From: Bolinopsis microptera
Lineage: Eukaryota; Ctenophora; Tentaculata; Lobata; Bolinopsidae
Reading direction: 5' to 3'
Length of the DNA: 60,000 nucleotides
Assembly: GCF_026151205.1 (NCBI RefSeq)
Contig: NC_087076.1
Location: 10,146,902-10,206,901 of the forward strand
Part shown: positions 1 through 11,388 of the stretch, in pieces
Position numbering within the stretch: position 1 is the stretch's first letter
Layout: each line of letters opens with the position of its first letter
Notes under the pieces: generated by a model
Seen by the model: the letters and a program-made list of their open reading frames with translations, nothing else
Database searches by the model: none
What the model was told of the DNA's origin: nothing
Translations under genes and position numbers: made by a program

Positions 1-118
1 GCTTCGACGCGCCGCGCAAACTATGAACTAGCATAATTCTTGCTTCGCATCGTTGATCGTTGATCGTTGATCGTTGATCGTTGAGCAACGATCTCGATGG
101 GTTGACACCGTCAATCAA
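1..118 (+). repeat. Dispersed repeat family A, copy 1
   Basis: This GC-rich stretch recurs inverted at 17700-17790 and in part at 57376-57420. Shared words include CTTGCTTCGCATCG and AACGATCTCGATGGGTTGAC. About four tandem GATCGTT units sit at 53-82. The copy is cut by the window edge, so its true start is unknown. No coding capacity is seen. Confidence 0.8.
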
Positions 119-413
119 GTTTCAATGTGATTGCTCAAAAAATGTAGGAGAAGATAGATTTTCAGACTCGATTTTCAGCTCAGGGCACGCAATTAAAAAT
201 AAAAAATAGATTTAATGTTTAAATATTGAGCCCTTTGGCTATACTAGAGAATACTTTCTTAGATATTTTGGACAGTTTTTAATATTGGTAATGTAATGAA
301 TTGTAATTGATTGATATGTAATATTTAGGCCCGTGGCCAGTTTTCAAAAAAATTTAAAATCGCTCGCGCAATACAATTAGTATTACACATGTGACATGAG
401 CGCTGACTTTAGA

Positions 414-558
414 TTACCTGGGGACCTCAGGCTATTATATAATCAAGAGGCTTGCATATAATGAACATATTGACATGGGTACGTAGAGGTGGGCCTATTT
501 ATGTTCATAAATAGAGATTCGGCGGAATGTGGGATGACAGGCTGAGCGCGGCCCAGTT
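414..558 (+). repeat. Dispersed repeat family B, copy 1 (with internal insertion)
   Basis: It starts TTACCTGGGGACCTCAGG and ends GCTGAGCGCGGCCCAGTTA, matching compact copies at 40967-41046 and 41677-41753. The ends are weak inverted repeats (TTAC-TGGG and CCCAGTAA). This copy carries roughly 65 extra bases in its middle relative to the 77-80 bp copies. It is probably a very short non-autonomous element. Confidence 0.75.
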
Positions 559-1812
559 AGTGGTTAGTAAGTAAACCTTAGAGAGTTAGACTGGCGATAA
601 ATTCGGCTAACAAAATATTTTCCCATGGGGCCAAAAGCAACTGATAGATATCATTCCCCTCTATCAGAAACTTAACTATATAAAAAACAATTTCGAGAGA
701 AAGACCCCCCTGCCTCCTTAATTGTTTTGGACATAACGATCAAAGAGACGGTTTCGACGGTTCAGAGGAAACTGATGTTTATGTTGGTCGTCTCGCGATG
801 GATTTTGTTTCAAGACATCTTGGACTACTTCCATTATTTTCGGAGAAAAGTAGCATTTTTAACTACCATATCTATCAGAACGATGCTTTGCAATATATTG
901 TTACGTAAAATTCTGCCAAGTGCACATATGCATGATAATAAGCGGAGGACAATGGACATGGCAATATTAAAGCTAACCAGATCATGCATGCATGCAGGGC
1001 AGTTTAATTATGAATATAATTAATGCGCGCGCACACTTCCGTGCGCGTTTCAGTCGGCCTTTGTATTCGACAAAACGAATAAAACGAGCAATACGAGAGA
1101 TCTCAAACAGTTTATCGTCATCACCATAGGACACGTAAAACCAGACGAGTTTATGTAAAATGAAACGAAATTATTTTCAAAACACATATTTACAGGCAAC
1201 ATAGTACACTGTCCTTCTTGAAAATTATCTTAAGATCGCGAAATTACATATTTTCAAAAGCACTCTGCGTTTGAAGCAGTTAATCCTTACGTCAAGATCC
1301 TTTCGTAACAAAATGCATTAAAATTAGCCACAAATGTTTTACTGATCCACGAATTCGAATAATTATGATGGCATTTGTTCTTAAATATTCAACATTGCAA
1401 AAAGGTAATTGCTATCACAATTCTAAATAAATTACCTACAGTAGATTGGGATACATCTGAAAAGCCTGCAATAATTTAATAAACTCTAAGCATTTTGAAA
1501 ATTGAAACAATCAATCTGCTTTTTCTCGCAGTGTAAGTACGACATTGTGACAATAATTTTGGCGTTTATTCGAACGATTTGAAATGAAAATACTTACTTT
1601 TTCATATTTTTTGACAATTAGTCAGTCTTCTGTTTTTTTGTTGGTAAAAATGCGGCAGAAACATAATCAAATAATCTTGCAAACAATTTGATAACATGGT
1701 TCATGATGGATATGTTCATATAAATCGTCATTTTTAATCGAAAATGCCCTACAAATTCTTAATCGTATAAAAACATGCGTTTTCTCCTAAACTACAAAAG
1801 AATTTGTCGTTA
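559..1812. other. Intergenic / LARP6 3' flank, no gene seen
   Basis: The only longer open frame (727-1023) lacks an ATG start and resembles nothing I know. A minus-strand AATAAA (plus TTTATT near 1565) could serve the LARP6 transcript. A short GC-rich hairpin lies near 1024-1048. Confidence 0.5.
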
Positions 1813-3553
1813 TCAGTTATTACGGTGTCCGAATCCCCTGGACCCGTCAGGACCCCTAGGTTCTCGAGTCAAAACCATTGCGATCAAGGCGGGGCCGTTT
1901 GCGTGACTCTTCTCGTGGGCAAGGCGCTGACCCAGATACGAATTAGCAGAGGGGCTGCAGCTGAAACTGTCGCTGTACGATCCTGCGGTTCCAGACCGCG
2001 TGACTGAGGACCGGCTTGAGTAGGAATGAGGAGACTTCTCGGGGCGTTTCACGATGTGACTTTGTGGCGAGGAGCCAGCAGTGGGTGACGTGCCACTTAT
2101 TGACATTCCAAACATTTGCTTTGGAAGACTCTTTGCCATACCATACCCGTTGCTGTCACGTGGCACGCCCGTGCTGTGGTTCAGAGAGTACGCCATAGCA
2201 CAGTGCTCTGAAGACTTCCTTACTTTGGGACCATGCATTATCTTGTCGGCACCCAACTGTTTCTGCTGTCTTGTCCTCAACAGCTGCACTTGAGAGGAGC
2301 TCCTCCAGTTGTTACTGTCAGACAGCTTCAGAACAGCCAGCTCTGCCGCCTCCACTGTCTCAAACTCCACAGCAACCATGTCAGCGGTGGGGCTGCCTCG
2401 CCACCCTGGTAAGTGCAAACTGGTGATGTCGTCAGGGTACGGTTTACCTGGCGACAAAAACCTAACCAGAGTCACCCGACCAAATCCTTTAAAATAGTCC
2501 TTCACACAATCAACACTACGTTCAGAGAGCGGCAAGTTGCTGGCCATCACTGTTTTATCTGCAAACTGGTCACTTTTCTTGGGTATCGGGTGCTTCCGAC
2601 GCACCATCTTTTTATCCGTCGAAACTTTCAGCTGAGTGGACTCCTGCAGGACCTTGGAAACAGCTTTCCAATCTTGAGTCAAAGCTTGTATCTTGCGAAA
2701 TGACGTGATCCACTTTATTGATACGTAACCCATTTCATTTCGACGAATCTGCTTCGCGAGCTCCTTATCCTTGGTGACGTTGGCGTCGCTGAAGTAAAAT
2801 TCGACCTGTTCCAAGATCTTCGCCTTAGTGACGTGATCCAGTTCCGTGATAGGCGTGCCACTTGGTGTGTTAGGGGTGTTACTAATGCTGTTGTTATTGC
2901 TGTTGTTGTTGTTGTTGATGACGCTGTGCTTGTTGTTATCTAGAGCAATGTTGGTGGTAGTTGGAGGGGTCAAGAGGTCCGGTTCCTTGATCATGAGATC
3001 ACCTACTGTGGACTTGTCCGGTCCCTCTTCAGTGTCTGCTCCTGCCACAATCTTACCTGAGAGAGGGGATGGTTTTACTTCTATGTTTTCCAAGGAAATT
3101 ACCTATTTTTGATTTGTAGTCAAGGACATTGAGATAAATCGCTGATATCCATGATAATGAGTTATTGCAAAGAAAAGGATAACATTTGGAATTTTAATAA
3201 TATCTCACAGGAAACATTCATTGAAACGGAATAGCCAACTGAAGAAGTCATTACGTAAAATTATAAATGGTACTGGAGTGCTACTCAAAATAAGATTATT
3301 GTAACGAATGTTTACGATACAAAATATGTACTGACGGTTAGTCATAATATTGGAGGCATGGATAATTAGTTAACAATACAATTAATGTACATATCTTAAT
3401 AAGTTAAAAACATAATTAGTGTACACTGTACATATATAATTACCAATTATTAATAATTTTATTGATTTACTAACGGTTGTCCATAGTATTGGAGGCATTG
3501 AAGTCCAGGTCATCGAACTGAAACAACGTCTCGGCAGTGTAGAACCCCTCCAT
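1813..3553 (-). CDS. LARP6: La-related protein 6 (LARP6), two exons
   Basis: RNA-binding protein of the LARP6 family, which binds stem-loops in specific mRNAs and controls their translation and localisation. Exon 1 (3553-3475) begins with ATG and encodes an acidic start, MEGFYTAETLFQFDDLD. Exon 2 runs 3080-1813. Joining them (donor at 3474, acceptor at 3081) gives 1,347 nt, an exact 448 codons plus stop. Exon 2 has an Asn-rich low-complexity tract (NNNNNSNNNS), then a La motif with the signature QVEFYFSDANVTKDKEL, an RRM-like domain (VMASNLPLSERSVDCVKDYF), a Ser-rich tail, and a C-terminal SUZ-C type motif (REPRGPDGSRGFGH) that is diagnostic for LARP6. Exon 2 has no usable ATG before the La motif, which is why the upstream exon is needed. 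The intron is about 394 bp. Splice sites are inferred from consensus and phase. Confidence 0.9.
3331..3363 (-). repeat. Partial duplicate of LARP6 exon 1 and donor
   Basis: About 33 bp match 3470-3502 (end of LARP6 exon 1 and its splice donor) at roughly 27 of 33 positions, e.g. ATTGGAGGCAT. It sits inside the LARP6 intron and keeps the orientation. It looks like a small tandem duplication that left a decayed exon tail. Confidence 0.55.
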
Positions 3554-4036
3554 GCTTAATAAAGTTACGTAGATTATTAAAGCGTTAATTAATGAAATAA
3601 TAATATATTACACGCTACATTTACATTTTACATGTCCATTTCAATCACATTTAGAGTTATTTGGATTCCTAATGTCAATATGTCAAAATTTTGAGCGTCA
3701 ACTTTGATCAGACTTTCTTTTTATACACGTTCAAAACAATGAAATTCGTAATAACCTAATAAGCTTACGAATGTGATTTATACAAATAAGTTAGGAAAAA
3801 AATTGACTTAATCGCATCAGACAAGTAATGGAAATAAAAATGAGGTATTACCAACAAACAACGAAAGTAAGTTTCCTACAGAACAAAATATGATGACCAA
3901 AATTCCAGCTAGAACACCTCAAGATAACGTGATAAATATTTTGAAACCTGATCCCCTTGCTGGCTGCACTACAGTCCACTTTCCTCACTTGGCATCTCGC
4001 CAATAAATTACAACATGACACACAGCAGAGAAGATT
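3554..4036. other. Intergenic between LARP6 and ATP5PF
   Basis: AT-rich sequence, about 480 bp between the start of LARP6 and the stop of ATP5PF. It must hold the LARP6 promoter and the ATP5PF 3' UTR. I see no open frame, repeat or clear motif. Confidence 0.5.
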
Positions 4037-5043
4037 CTAGAATTTAGCCTCAGGGAAGGACTGCACGTCGCCCGATACCATGTACATCTTCTTGAGACGT
4101 TCCAGCTGGAGCTGCTGTTCGGCCACGTCCTTCTCGCTAACGTCAACCATGTCTCCCTTATCAACTGCCAGTGCCTTGTATTGGGACAGCTTCTCTGCGA
4201 ACAGGGCTGCTATCGGGTCCTGAGATCCCGTGCTGAGTAAAGATATGAATAATTAATAATATATTTTCACTTTTAACCTTTAAACTTTTAATGTATACTA
4301 AATAAAAGGATACTTTAAACCTACTTCGTCTTCAAAAACTGTAAAATAAACTTTACTTAATTTTTCCCGGAGCAAGTAAATTAAAAAACACTTTGCAGAA
4401 TGCCGCATGGTACCAGCGCTAAAAAGTAAATTGCAGACTGAATCGATATATATTAATCCATATTTGGTGTATATTATTTTTTAGGCATGGAACTCAAAAC
4501 GTGTCTCTTTTATAGAAACCAACTACATACCTACAGTCTCTCTCAAGCAAGGGGTGCAAATAACTGAGCATATTGCAGCAATGTTGGGAAGCTGTTCTAT
4601 AATGGCTATAATATCGTAGTTAATAACTTGGGTGCAGCGTTTGCAGCTTGCAACTGTAAACAAAATGCTAATACATTGTGCAATATCTAAGAGCGCAGTA
4701 CTGTTTCATGCATTTGAAGGGGCAAGCTAGGGAGGCCATTATATATATTATATAATAATGCAGTGGATCCAGCGACTTGCGATATTACCTGCAAGAGGAG
4801 AGAAAGATCTACTGGTTGATTTCTACCTTAACAATCATATCATTCCGACTTACTGTGTTATTGCAGGTTCAAGGTCAGCCGTCAGCGCTCATATTATCAG
4901 AATTTAATAAAATCATTCTTACAGAAGTGCGATTTTCCAAAAATAAATACCTAAAATGTTTGGTGAGGACGTAAAGTAAGATGTTGCAATTACCTCATGT
5001 GTCTAAGAGCAGGAAGTGTTTGAAGAGCTTTTCGTAGAGACAT
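4037..5043 (-). CDS. ATP5PF: ATP synthase coupling factor 6 (F6), two exons
   Basis: Subunit of the peripheral stalk of mitochondrial F1Fo ATP synthase. Exon 1 (5043-4994) encodes a short presequence rich in Arg/Lys and Leu (MSLRKALQTLPALRHM), as expected for mitochondrial import. Exon 2 (4232-4037) encodes the mature protein. The splice GT-AG sites join in phase and give 246 nt, 81 residues plus stop. Family hallmarks are DPIAALFAEKLSQYKA near the N terminus and the C-terminal pattern LERLKKMY...DVQSFPEAKF, equivalent to the LKxMxGxxDMxxFPxFxF of animal F6. The protein is a little shorter than vertebrate precursors (about 108 residues) because presequence and C-terminal tail are short. The intron is about 760 bp. 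The gene was below ordinary ORF size limits and was found by reading both exons by eye. Confidence 0.88.
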
Positions 5044-5338
5044 GGTAAGAGACATCACACTAGTTCTGGAATAAAAAGTCAGTACAGGGGAATTTCATGA
5101 CCAATTGTAATCTGAGCAATATTAAATATATTATTATATAATAGATTACAGATACATCGATACGGTACAGGGACAAAAGAAAATCGCGATTATTCTGGCC
5201 AAAAATCGCGATACTGCGATAAGCCAAACAGTCGACATATAAAATTTGTCGCAAAGAATGGGAAAAATCGCAATCCCGCACATGTCGCGATTTCCTTTTG
5301 TCCCTGATACGGTAGTGTCAGTTTAAATTTATCTTTGA

Positions 5339-5525
5339 CTTGGCTATGTATCTCAGCTTGGCTATGTATCTCAGCTTGGCTATGTATCTCAGCTTGGCTA
5401 TGTATCTCAGCTTGGCTATGTATCTCAGCTTGGCTATGTATCTCAGCTTGGCTATGTATCTCAGCTTGGCTATGTATCTCAGCTTGGCTATGTATCTCAG
5501 TTTGGCTATGTATCTCAGTTTGGCT
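5339..5525. repeat. 18-bp minisatellite
   Basis: About ten near-identical units of CTTGGCTATGTATCTCAG. The last two show a C-to-T change. The unit is a multiple of three, so all frames stay open and give repetitive peptides, but there is no sign of a real gene. It lies about 300 bp upstream of the ATP5PF start. Confidence 0.95.
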
Positions 5526-5989
5526 TTTAAGAAATAAAAGTCGAAATATTAAGAATTTGCAACTAAGAAACATATCAAGAAACATAACAAGAAAAAAAAT
5601 TAACGTTGTAAACAGTTCAAATTTCGAATATCTTGTACGATATTTTATAAATGAATAGTGCAAATCATTATAATAATATACTAATTGTGTTCTATTTCAG
5701 AATGTACCACAAACATGTTGTCTGTGTGGTTTTGATAATTGCTTAGTACTAACTGGTGTTTCATTGCTTTGTGATTCCTATAAAGTTAACAGTTTGTTCC
5801 AATATGGAATAACTTGCTCCGGGAGAAAAGACTTCTGGATATTCTTGATTTTAGTTAAACTTCTACTACATCTGTTGCTTGAAACAAGATTAAGACCGGC
5901 GCGGATCTGCTAATTCTAAACATTGATTGAAATAAATTTTCGTGCACATACAGAATAAATGGTTAATAATTTAATATATATGTAGACCA
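5526..5989. other. AT-rich flank, no gene seen
   Basis: No supported open frame. A possible acceptor (TTCTATTTCAG near 5699) has no convincing exon after it. The left limit of the neighbouring LINE may lie here. Confidence 0.4.
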
Positions 5990-6600
5990 AGCTCTGTGCA
6001 CGGGATGCTTCCTGGAAGAATCCAGTTCTTTTAGCGGGGCACCCTACCTAAAGCCAAATTGAGATATAATAATCATATTCCTAGAGAAATAATCAGAAAT
6101 CGAATACCAATCAAATAATATGATATATATGAGTAGTAACCATATTTACTATGCAAAATGCCCCAACCACATAGTGTAAATTTATATAGAATTCAAATTC
6201 CATATCATCATTAAACCTCAATACCTAGTCAATATAATAGCCCAAGCAAAATTAAATAACTTCTTATATACCTTACTGTCATACTACAAATTAATTAAAC
6301 ATTTGAAATCTGTTGACCAGAGAATAAATTTCTAAGCCTAATGCAAGTGAAATAATTTAGATGCAATAATGAATGCCTAATGTGAGTATCATTTGTCAAT
6401 GTCCTTGTAAAAAAGTCTGTACAAGAGATATGAGTAACTAATATAGAAGAAAAAACAGGAAGTTGTCGTCTGTTGTAAAATAAATAAAATATCTAGAATA
6501 TAAATTAGAATATAAAATAACATTCAGTCAATGTGTCGTCAATAAACTGTACAATTATCAAATGTTAAAACTGGGTGATACAGTCACCAAAAAAAAATAC

Positions 6601-6694
6601 TAAGTATGATAAGTTAATAAATTAAATGTGGTCTATAAAACTACCACTAAGTATAATAGGTCAATAAATTAAAAGTGGTTTATAAAACTACCAC
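6601..6694 (-). repeat. 47-bp tandem pair in the LINE 3' UTR
   Basis: Two adjacent copies of a 47-bp unit (6601-6647 and 6648-6694) differ at a few positions. Each contains CTATAAAACTACCAC or TTATAAAACTACCAC. They lie about 140 bp past the ORF2 stop. Short tandem repeats near the 3' end are known in several LINE clades, where the 3' end is recognised by the reverse transcriptase. Confidence 0.8.
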
Positions 6695-6829
6695 TGTGGG
6701 AACCCCTTCTCCAGTTAAAACATGTCAGTCATGTGCAAAATCAATCAGAATGGTAAGGTGGTAAAAAAGGGAATATCTTTTCGATACATCAATTATATAT
6801 GCCTCAGATTTAAAAGAATTAGAAGTTAC

Positions 6830-9805
6830 TTAGTTATCGGCGACTATGATTGCAGTGTAAAATTTGTCATATGAATTGTCGACGGTATAATTAGGGTCTG
6901 TTGTTATAGATGATAGTAGCTGTTTCTTATACGAATCACTAAAGCTTTTAACATCGGGCAGATTTCGTAGATCTGTTGGAACATTATTCCAACATTTTGC
7001 CCCCAAGTATTGAAAGTTTTTATGTGATGTTGATCTATTGACATAAAGGTTGCAGCTTTCGCCGCTCCTACTACCTCCTGATATGTAACTAAATTTGTTC
7101 ATAAAGTTTGTAGGACAATTGTCATGGATGATTCTAAACATATAATTTGACAGATGGAGTTGTCGTCTAAGATGGAGTGGTAACCATTTCATGTCTCTAT
7201 AAACATTAAGGCTGCTCTCTGTTTTTGGAACGTTGAGAGCTATTTTGGCTACCTTTTTGTACAGAGTGTCAAGTTCAGCAAGTTTTGTCTTGCCAGCTCT
7301 ACAATAGATCGTGTCTAAATAATCGAATTGTGGCAACATGAGTGCATTGGCAAACATTTTCCTATATTTAATGGGTAGCAGTGCTTTACTTCTATACATG
7401 GCACCAATTCTCTTCATGACCTTCCTGATAATATAATCTACATGGCTTTTGAAGTTTAATTTACTATCTAGAATGAGGCCAAGATATTTTGTCTCTTTGC
7501 ACTCCTTGATTGTGAAAGTTACCTCATTACAATCAATGGTTATTTCATCATGTTGGTCAACAGAATCAAACAATAGGAATTCAGTCTTCTTTTCATTGAG
7601 TGATAATTTATTAACACTGAGCCATTTAAAGATTGTCATAAGTTCTATTTTCATGTTTATAAATGTGCTTCTGCAGGTTTGATCAAAGAATAGTGCACCA
7701 TCATCTGCAAATAGAAAGGGCTTAGATAGGTTACAGGCATAAATGATGTCATTTATGAAGATACTAAATAATATAGGCCCAATGATGCTTCCTTGTGGTA
7801 CACCACTCAGAACTTCTAAAAATGAGCTTAGATTGCCATTGATCCTAGTGCATTGATATCTACAAGATAAGAAGTTCTTAAACCAGGTTAAAGCAATGCC
7901 ACCAATTCCATAATATGCCAATTTTTGAAGCAATATTTCATGATTCACTGTGTCAAAGGCCTTCTTAAGATCAAGAAAGATGATTCCTGGTTTATAAGAC
8001 TTAGATTTACTCATATATATTTCGTCCATCAGATCGTACATCAGATAAGTTGTGGAGTGATTTTTCCGAAAGCCATATTGATGCCGGATGAAAAGTTTGT
8101 TCTCTTCCATGTAATCAGTGAGTTGCTTGCCGACAAAGTATTCTATAAGTTTTCCTACAAGTGGAAGGATGGATATTGGCCTATAATTATTAGGATCATC
8201 TTTCATTCCTGCCTTATGGATGGGAGTTACTCTAGCTTTTTTACAAAGGGTTGGTACAACACCTGTATTAAGGCTCAGATTGACAATGTGGGTCAGTGGC
8301 TCAACTATGTGTGGTACAGCTTGCTTAAGTAAAAATAGAGGCACATTGTCATATGAGGCCTTGTCATTCTTGAGCGTTTCGACATACATTAGGATATCAG
8401 TTTCATTTATTTCTTGGAATCTATCAAATGAGATATTAGAAGTTCTAGGAGGTAAAAAATCAGTAAAACTAACTCTTTCAATATTGGGGGCCTGATTTTG
8501 TAATCTTGATCCAACATTTGCAAAATGAAAGTTAAATAGCTCAGGATCATTCTCATTGATAGTTTGACAATTAGTTGTACCAGGGGTCATATTTGATGCC
8601 AGTTTGATAGTTTTCCATATCCCTTTAAGATCATTCTTGGCACTTTTAACTTGTAGATCATCGATTACATTAGCCTTTTTGCAGGTTTTAGCTAATTTAT
8701 TTCTAATATTTCTCTGAATCTTGTAGCAATCCCAGGCCTCATTACACTTTATACATTTGCTACATGTACCACATTTATTGCAATTTCCATTGTCTCTCTT
8801 ATCCTTCTTTTTACGGAATTTCTTTAGAAGAAAATGTGTATGATTAATGGCATATAAAAGTTCAGTAGAAGGTTTATGTATGAACTTTTCATGCCTTTCT
8901 ATGGTCTTGCAAGGGAAGAAGGTTGCATATGCCTGTTCAATATGATGACAAAGGCCAGCTGTGATAGCTTCAACATCTGTACTTTCCAATAGTGGACTGT
9001 AATCAGAACAGGTGTCTAGATAGTCTAAGAATTGTTTAACATTACGTTTACAATGATTTCTAATTTCAACCTTCTCAAATTTAGGAGCTATAGGTACTTT
9101 ACAATCTATCTCACACATAATAGCTTGATGATATCCAATACGTTCATCAAGAACAGAAGATTGGACAAAATCTGCATAACAGTTAGTGAATATTACATCA
9201 ATAGTAGTCTGGGTAACATTGTCTCCACGTTTAGCAACTCTAGTTATCCCTTGAATGGTTTGAACTAGATTGTAACATCTCAAGGTCATATCTAATTTTT
9301 TGTACTGGGTGGATGAGATATTATTCTGGTCAATGTTTATATCCCCAATCCAGATAACCTTTTTCCCATTCAATTTTTTCATGCAAAAATGAATGTATTC
9401 AATAAAGTTATCAACACTGCAATAATTTCCAGAGCGATAGAAGCAGCAAACATTGATCTTGCTATTCTTAAGCTTCACCCATAATGCTTCAATGTTATCA
9501 AGCTTACTATCCATAACTAATTCTGTGTAAGCTAGTTTTTTGTTTATCATTAAGCCACAACCACCCCTAGAACTGTTTGGCCTGTCGCATCGCATAAGGT
9601 TGAAGGAGGAAGGAATATTTATGGTGTCTGTGTCAATAGTATCATTAAGATTCATCTCATTTAGGGAAAGTATGTCTAATTTATGATCTCTAATAAGTTG
9701 GGAAAGTTCATTACTTTTAGCTAAATTGAGAAGCCCTCCTTGAATGTTACAATGACCAATGCAGAGGTTGTGAAACCTATCAGCTGCATTATTAAAATTT
9801 GTCAT
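6830..9805 (-). CDS. LINE ORF2: AP endonuclease + reverse transcriptase
   Basis: Cuts target DNA and reverse-transcribes the element RNA at the nick. The ATG at 9805 gives 991 residues. The N-terminal 1-235 is an APE-type endonuclease: N20 (GHCNIQGG), E50 (LSLNE), D155/N157 (WIGDINID), D203 (TTIDVIFTN) and H226. The usual SDH box reads GYH here, so the Asp before the catalytic His is replaced. Residues 342-354 hold five Cys at exact CxxC spacing (CNKCGTCSKCIKC), an extra zinc-binding-like knot. The reverse transcriptase spans about 520-800: YRPISILPLVGKLIEY, motif A FLDLKKAFDTV (D612, D618), GVPQGSIIGPILF, catalytic FADD at 699-702, then NKLSLNEKKTEF and YLGLILD. No RNase H domain is visible. 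The C-terminal part (LPLHLRRQL...) is typical of CR1/L2-like elements. No stops or frameshifts interrupt it. Confidence 0.93.
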   Translation of the reverse strand: MTNFNNAADRFHNLCIGHCNIQGGLLNLAKSNELSQLIRDHKLDILSLNEMNLNDTIDTDTINIPSSFNLMRCDRPNSSRGGCGLMINKKLAYTELVMDSKLDNIEALWVKLKNSKINVCCFYRSGNYCSVDNFIEYIHFCMKKLNGKKVIWIGDINIDQNNISSTQYKKLDMTLRCYNLVQTIQGITRVAKRGDNVTQTTIDVIFTNCYADFVQSSVLDERIGYHQAIMCEIDCKVPIAPKFEKVEIRNHCKRNVKQFLDYLDTCSDYSPLLESTDVEAITAGLCHHIEQAYATFFPCKTIERHEKFIHKPSTELLYAINHTHFLLKKFRKKKDKRDNGNCNKCGTCSKCIKCNEAWDCYKIQRNIRNKLAKTCKKANVIDDLQVKSAKNDLKGIWKTIKLASNMTPGTTNCQTINENDPELFNFHFANVGSRLQNQAPNIERVSFTDFLPPRTSNISFDRFQEINETDILMYVETLKNDKASYDNVPLFLLKQAVPHIVEPLTHIVNLSLNTGVVPTLCKKARVTPIHKAGMKDDPNNYRPISILPLVGKLIEYFVGKQLTDYMEENKLFIRHQYGFRKNHSTTYLMYDLMDEIYMSKSKSYKPGIIFLDLKKAFDTVNHEILLQKLAYYGIGGIALTWFKNFLSCRYQCTRINGNLSSFLEVLSGVPQGSIIGPILFSIFINDIIYACNLSKPFLFADDGALFFDQTCRSTFINMKIELMTIFKWLSVNKLSLNEKKTEFLLFDSVDQHDEITIDCNEVTFTIKECKETKYLGLILDSKLNFKSHVDYIIRKVMKRIGAMYRSKALLPIKYRKMFANALMLPQFDYLDTIYCRAGKTKLAELDTLYKKVAKIALNVPKTESSLNVYRDMKWLPLHLRRQLHLSNYMFRIIHDNCPTNFMNKFSYISGGSRSGESCNLYVNRSTSHKNFQYLGAKCWNNVPTDLRNLPDVKSFSDSYKKQLLSSITTDPNYTVDNSYDKFYTAIIVADN

Positions 9806-9960
9806 CTTGTGAATCTTATTAATTCACAATGGAATGAATAAAAGTTGTAAAGTTGTGTTTAAACTAAAAAACAGAATAAAAGCAGGTTGTATTTGTCTGG
9901 ATGTCGTACTGTAAAAATAAAACTGATGGTAGGAGTGTTATGTCAGTATTCAGCAGTATT

Positions 9961-11388
9961 CTAATGGTGTGCATGATACTTCAAGTGCCTTGCTAATTTA
10001 ACTATGCCATAATCATTGAGATGGACATTATCCTCTCCATAACTACTAAAAAATGACGATTTTCTAAAGCCTTTCTTATCACTAAACAAGAAACGATTTG
10101 TCTCGGTTGAGAGCAGTTTTACATAGGTGTATTTTCTTTGCAGATTTGATATACATTCATTGATATCAGTTATAACCTTGTTTCTGGAGAAACTCTCCCG
10201 AGGTAATAAGTTAACAATTTTAATATCAGCTCCAGGTGCCCACTTGTGAAGGAAAAGTACAGGTTTTTCAATACAATTGTTTGTAAAGTCAAGAGCTCTA
10301 GCATCACCTGAAAAACTATCAGGGCACAGAAGTTTAGTCCTCATGTTGCGAGGGCTGTTCAGGATAGAGTCCACGTCATTTGTACCACACATAAGTACAA
10401 TGCTTTTCACATTATTGGTATTAAGAGTGTCTTTTCTTACATCTGATTGAAACCGTTCATTGATTGCATTGGCTGTGGCACCAGGGTAGCTGAATACATG
10501 TGCCTCATGATGTTTGGACGATAGCTTTTCTCCCTCTAATTTGGAGAACATACTAGAGCTAATGTAGACACACAAAGATTTACCAGAATGTTCTATTGAT
10601 CTAGTCTTAGGGGCCGAGGGTTCAGTGTTCTTAACTTGACTGGAAACATCAGACAGAGTAGATAAGGTTGCGCTGCCATCAATTAGGCGCAGAGTAATGT
10701 TTATTCTCATGGTTTCAGACTTGTCCTGGATGAGGCTGTGTTCAAAGCTGGTCTGGGATTGTCTGGTCATATTCATTATGTCACCATGGGAGAGGGTGAG
10801 GTCAGCAATATGAGCTCTAAGTTTGTATCTGAAGCTTAGGACTCTAGTAGCCCCTAAAGAGATGGTGGAGATCATGGAGCCTGGTGAAATTGACCTCTCG
10901 TCATCCGAGTGAAAGGGAATTCCTTGCTGACCATTTCTATACTTGGTAATCATAGCACTATTGAATTTCAATTTTGGGAACTGTGAGCGTAAGCGTTCTA
11001 GAATAGACTTTAGGTATGGATTGTCTGCTACTGGCCTTGTGTTGTGAAAGCCTCCATTGTAAGCGTAGGGAAAGTCCCCGTAATATGCAACTGCCCTATT
11101 CTCAAACTTATGAGTATAGTGGGTTTCTATATCTAACTTGGCAGTGTCAACAAACTGAAAAACTCCTCGACTCAAATCTTGGTATGGATTGATAGAGTTG
11201 CTCACATCATTGTCACCATTTACAGAGTGTTTGGGATTTTCCAAATTGATAATTTCTGCTGAATGTTCACTGTCTTCTGCTAATTTGGATAGCTCTTGGG
11301 TTAACTCAGAAACAAGATGCGAGGATGACCTATTACTGAGGGGAACATTGATAGACTGTTCACAGTGATCAGGTACCTGGGGCAACAC
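9961..11388 (-). CDS. LINE ORF1: AlkB-like 2OG-Fe(II) dioxygenase + SGNH esterase
   Basis: Accessory protein of the LINE. The frame is open from about 11445 and lacks an ATG, so the listed start is arbitrary and the N terminus may be missing. Numbering from 11388 (475 residues): about 90-236 is an AlkB-like double-stranded beta-helix domain. Visible marks are the N-Y-N pattern (N143, Y150, N152), the iron triad HSDDE (H160, D162) with H217 (FEHSL), and the 2-oxoglutarate arginines in MRINITLR (R228, R234). Residues 270-475 form an SGNH/GDSL hydrolase: SSS nucleophile block (277-279), G303, GTND (335-338) and DNVH (D453, H456). All catalytic positions of both domains look intact. Esterase domains in ORF1 are known for CR1/L2-type LINEs; AlkB domains are known from plant RNA viruses, where they repair alkylated RNA. 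The pairing here suggests repair of element RNA, which is inference. Confidence 0.85.
   Translation of the reverse strand: MLPQVPDHCEQSINVPLSNRSSSHLVSELTQELSKLAEDSEHSAEIINLENPKHSVNGDNDVSNSINPYQDLSRGVFQFVDTAKLDIETHYTHKFENRAVAYYGDFPYAYNGGFHNTRPVADNPYLKSILERLRSQFPKLKFNSAMITKYRNGQQGIPFHSDDERSISPGSMISTISLGATRVLSFRYKLRAHIADLTLSHGDIMNMTRQSQTSFEHSLIQDKSETMRINITLRLIDGSATLSTLSDVSSQVKNTEPSAPKTRSIEHSGKSLCVYISSSMFSKLEGEKLSSKHHEAHVFSYPGATANAINERFQSDVRKDTLNTNNVKSIVLMCGTNDVDSILNSPRNMRTKLLCPDSFSGDARALDFTNNCIEKPVLFLHKWAPGADIKIVNLLPRESFSRNKVITDINECISNLQRKYTYVKLLSTETNRFLFSDKKGFRKSSFFSSYGEDNVHLNDYGIVKLARHLKYHAHH

Noticed and set aside
5190-5663. AEIHSQ repeat protein next to ATP5PF
   Set aside because: Translation of the 18-bp minisatellite; no start, splice or homology support.
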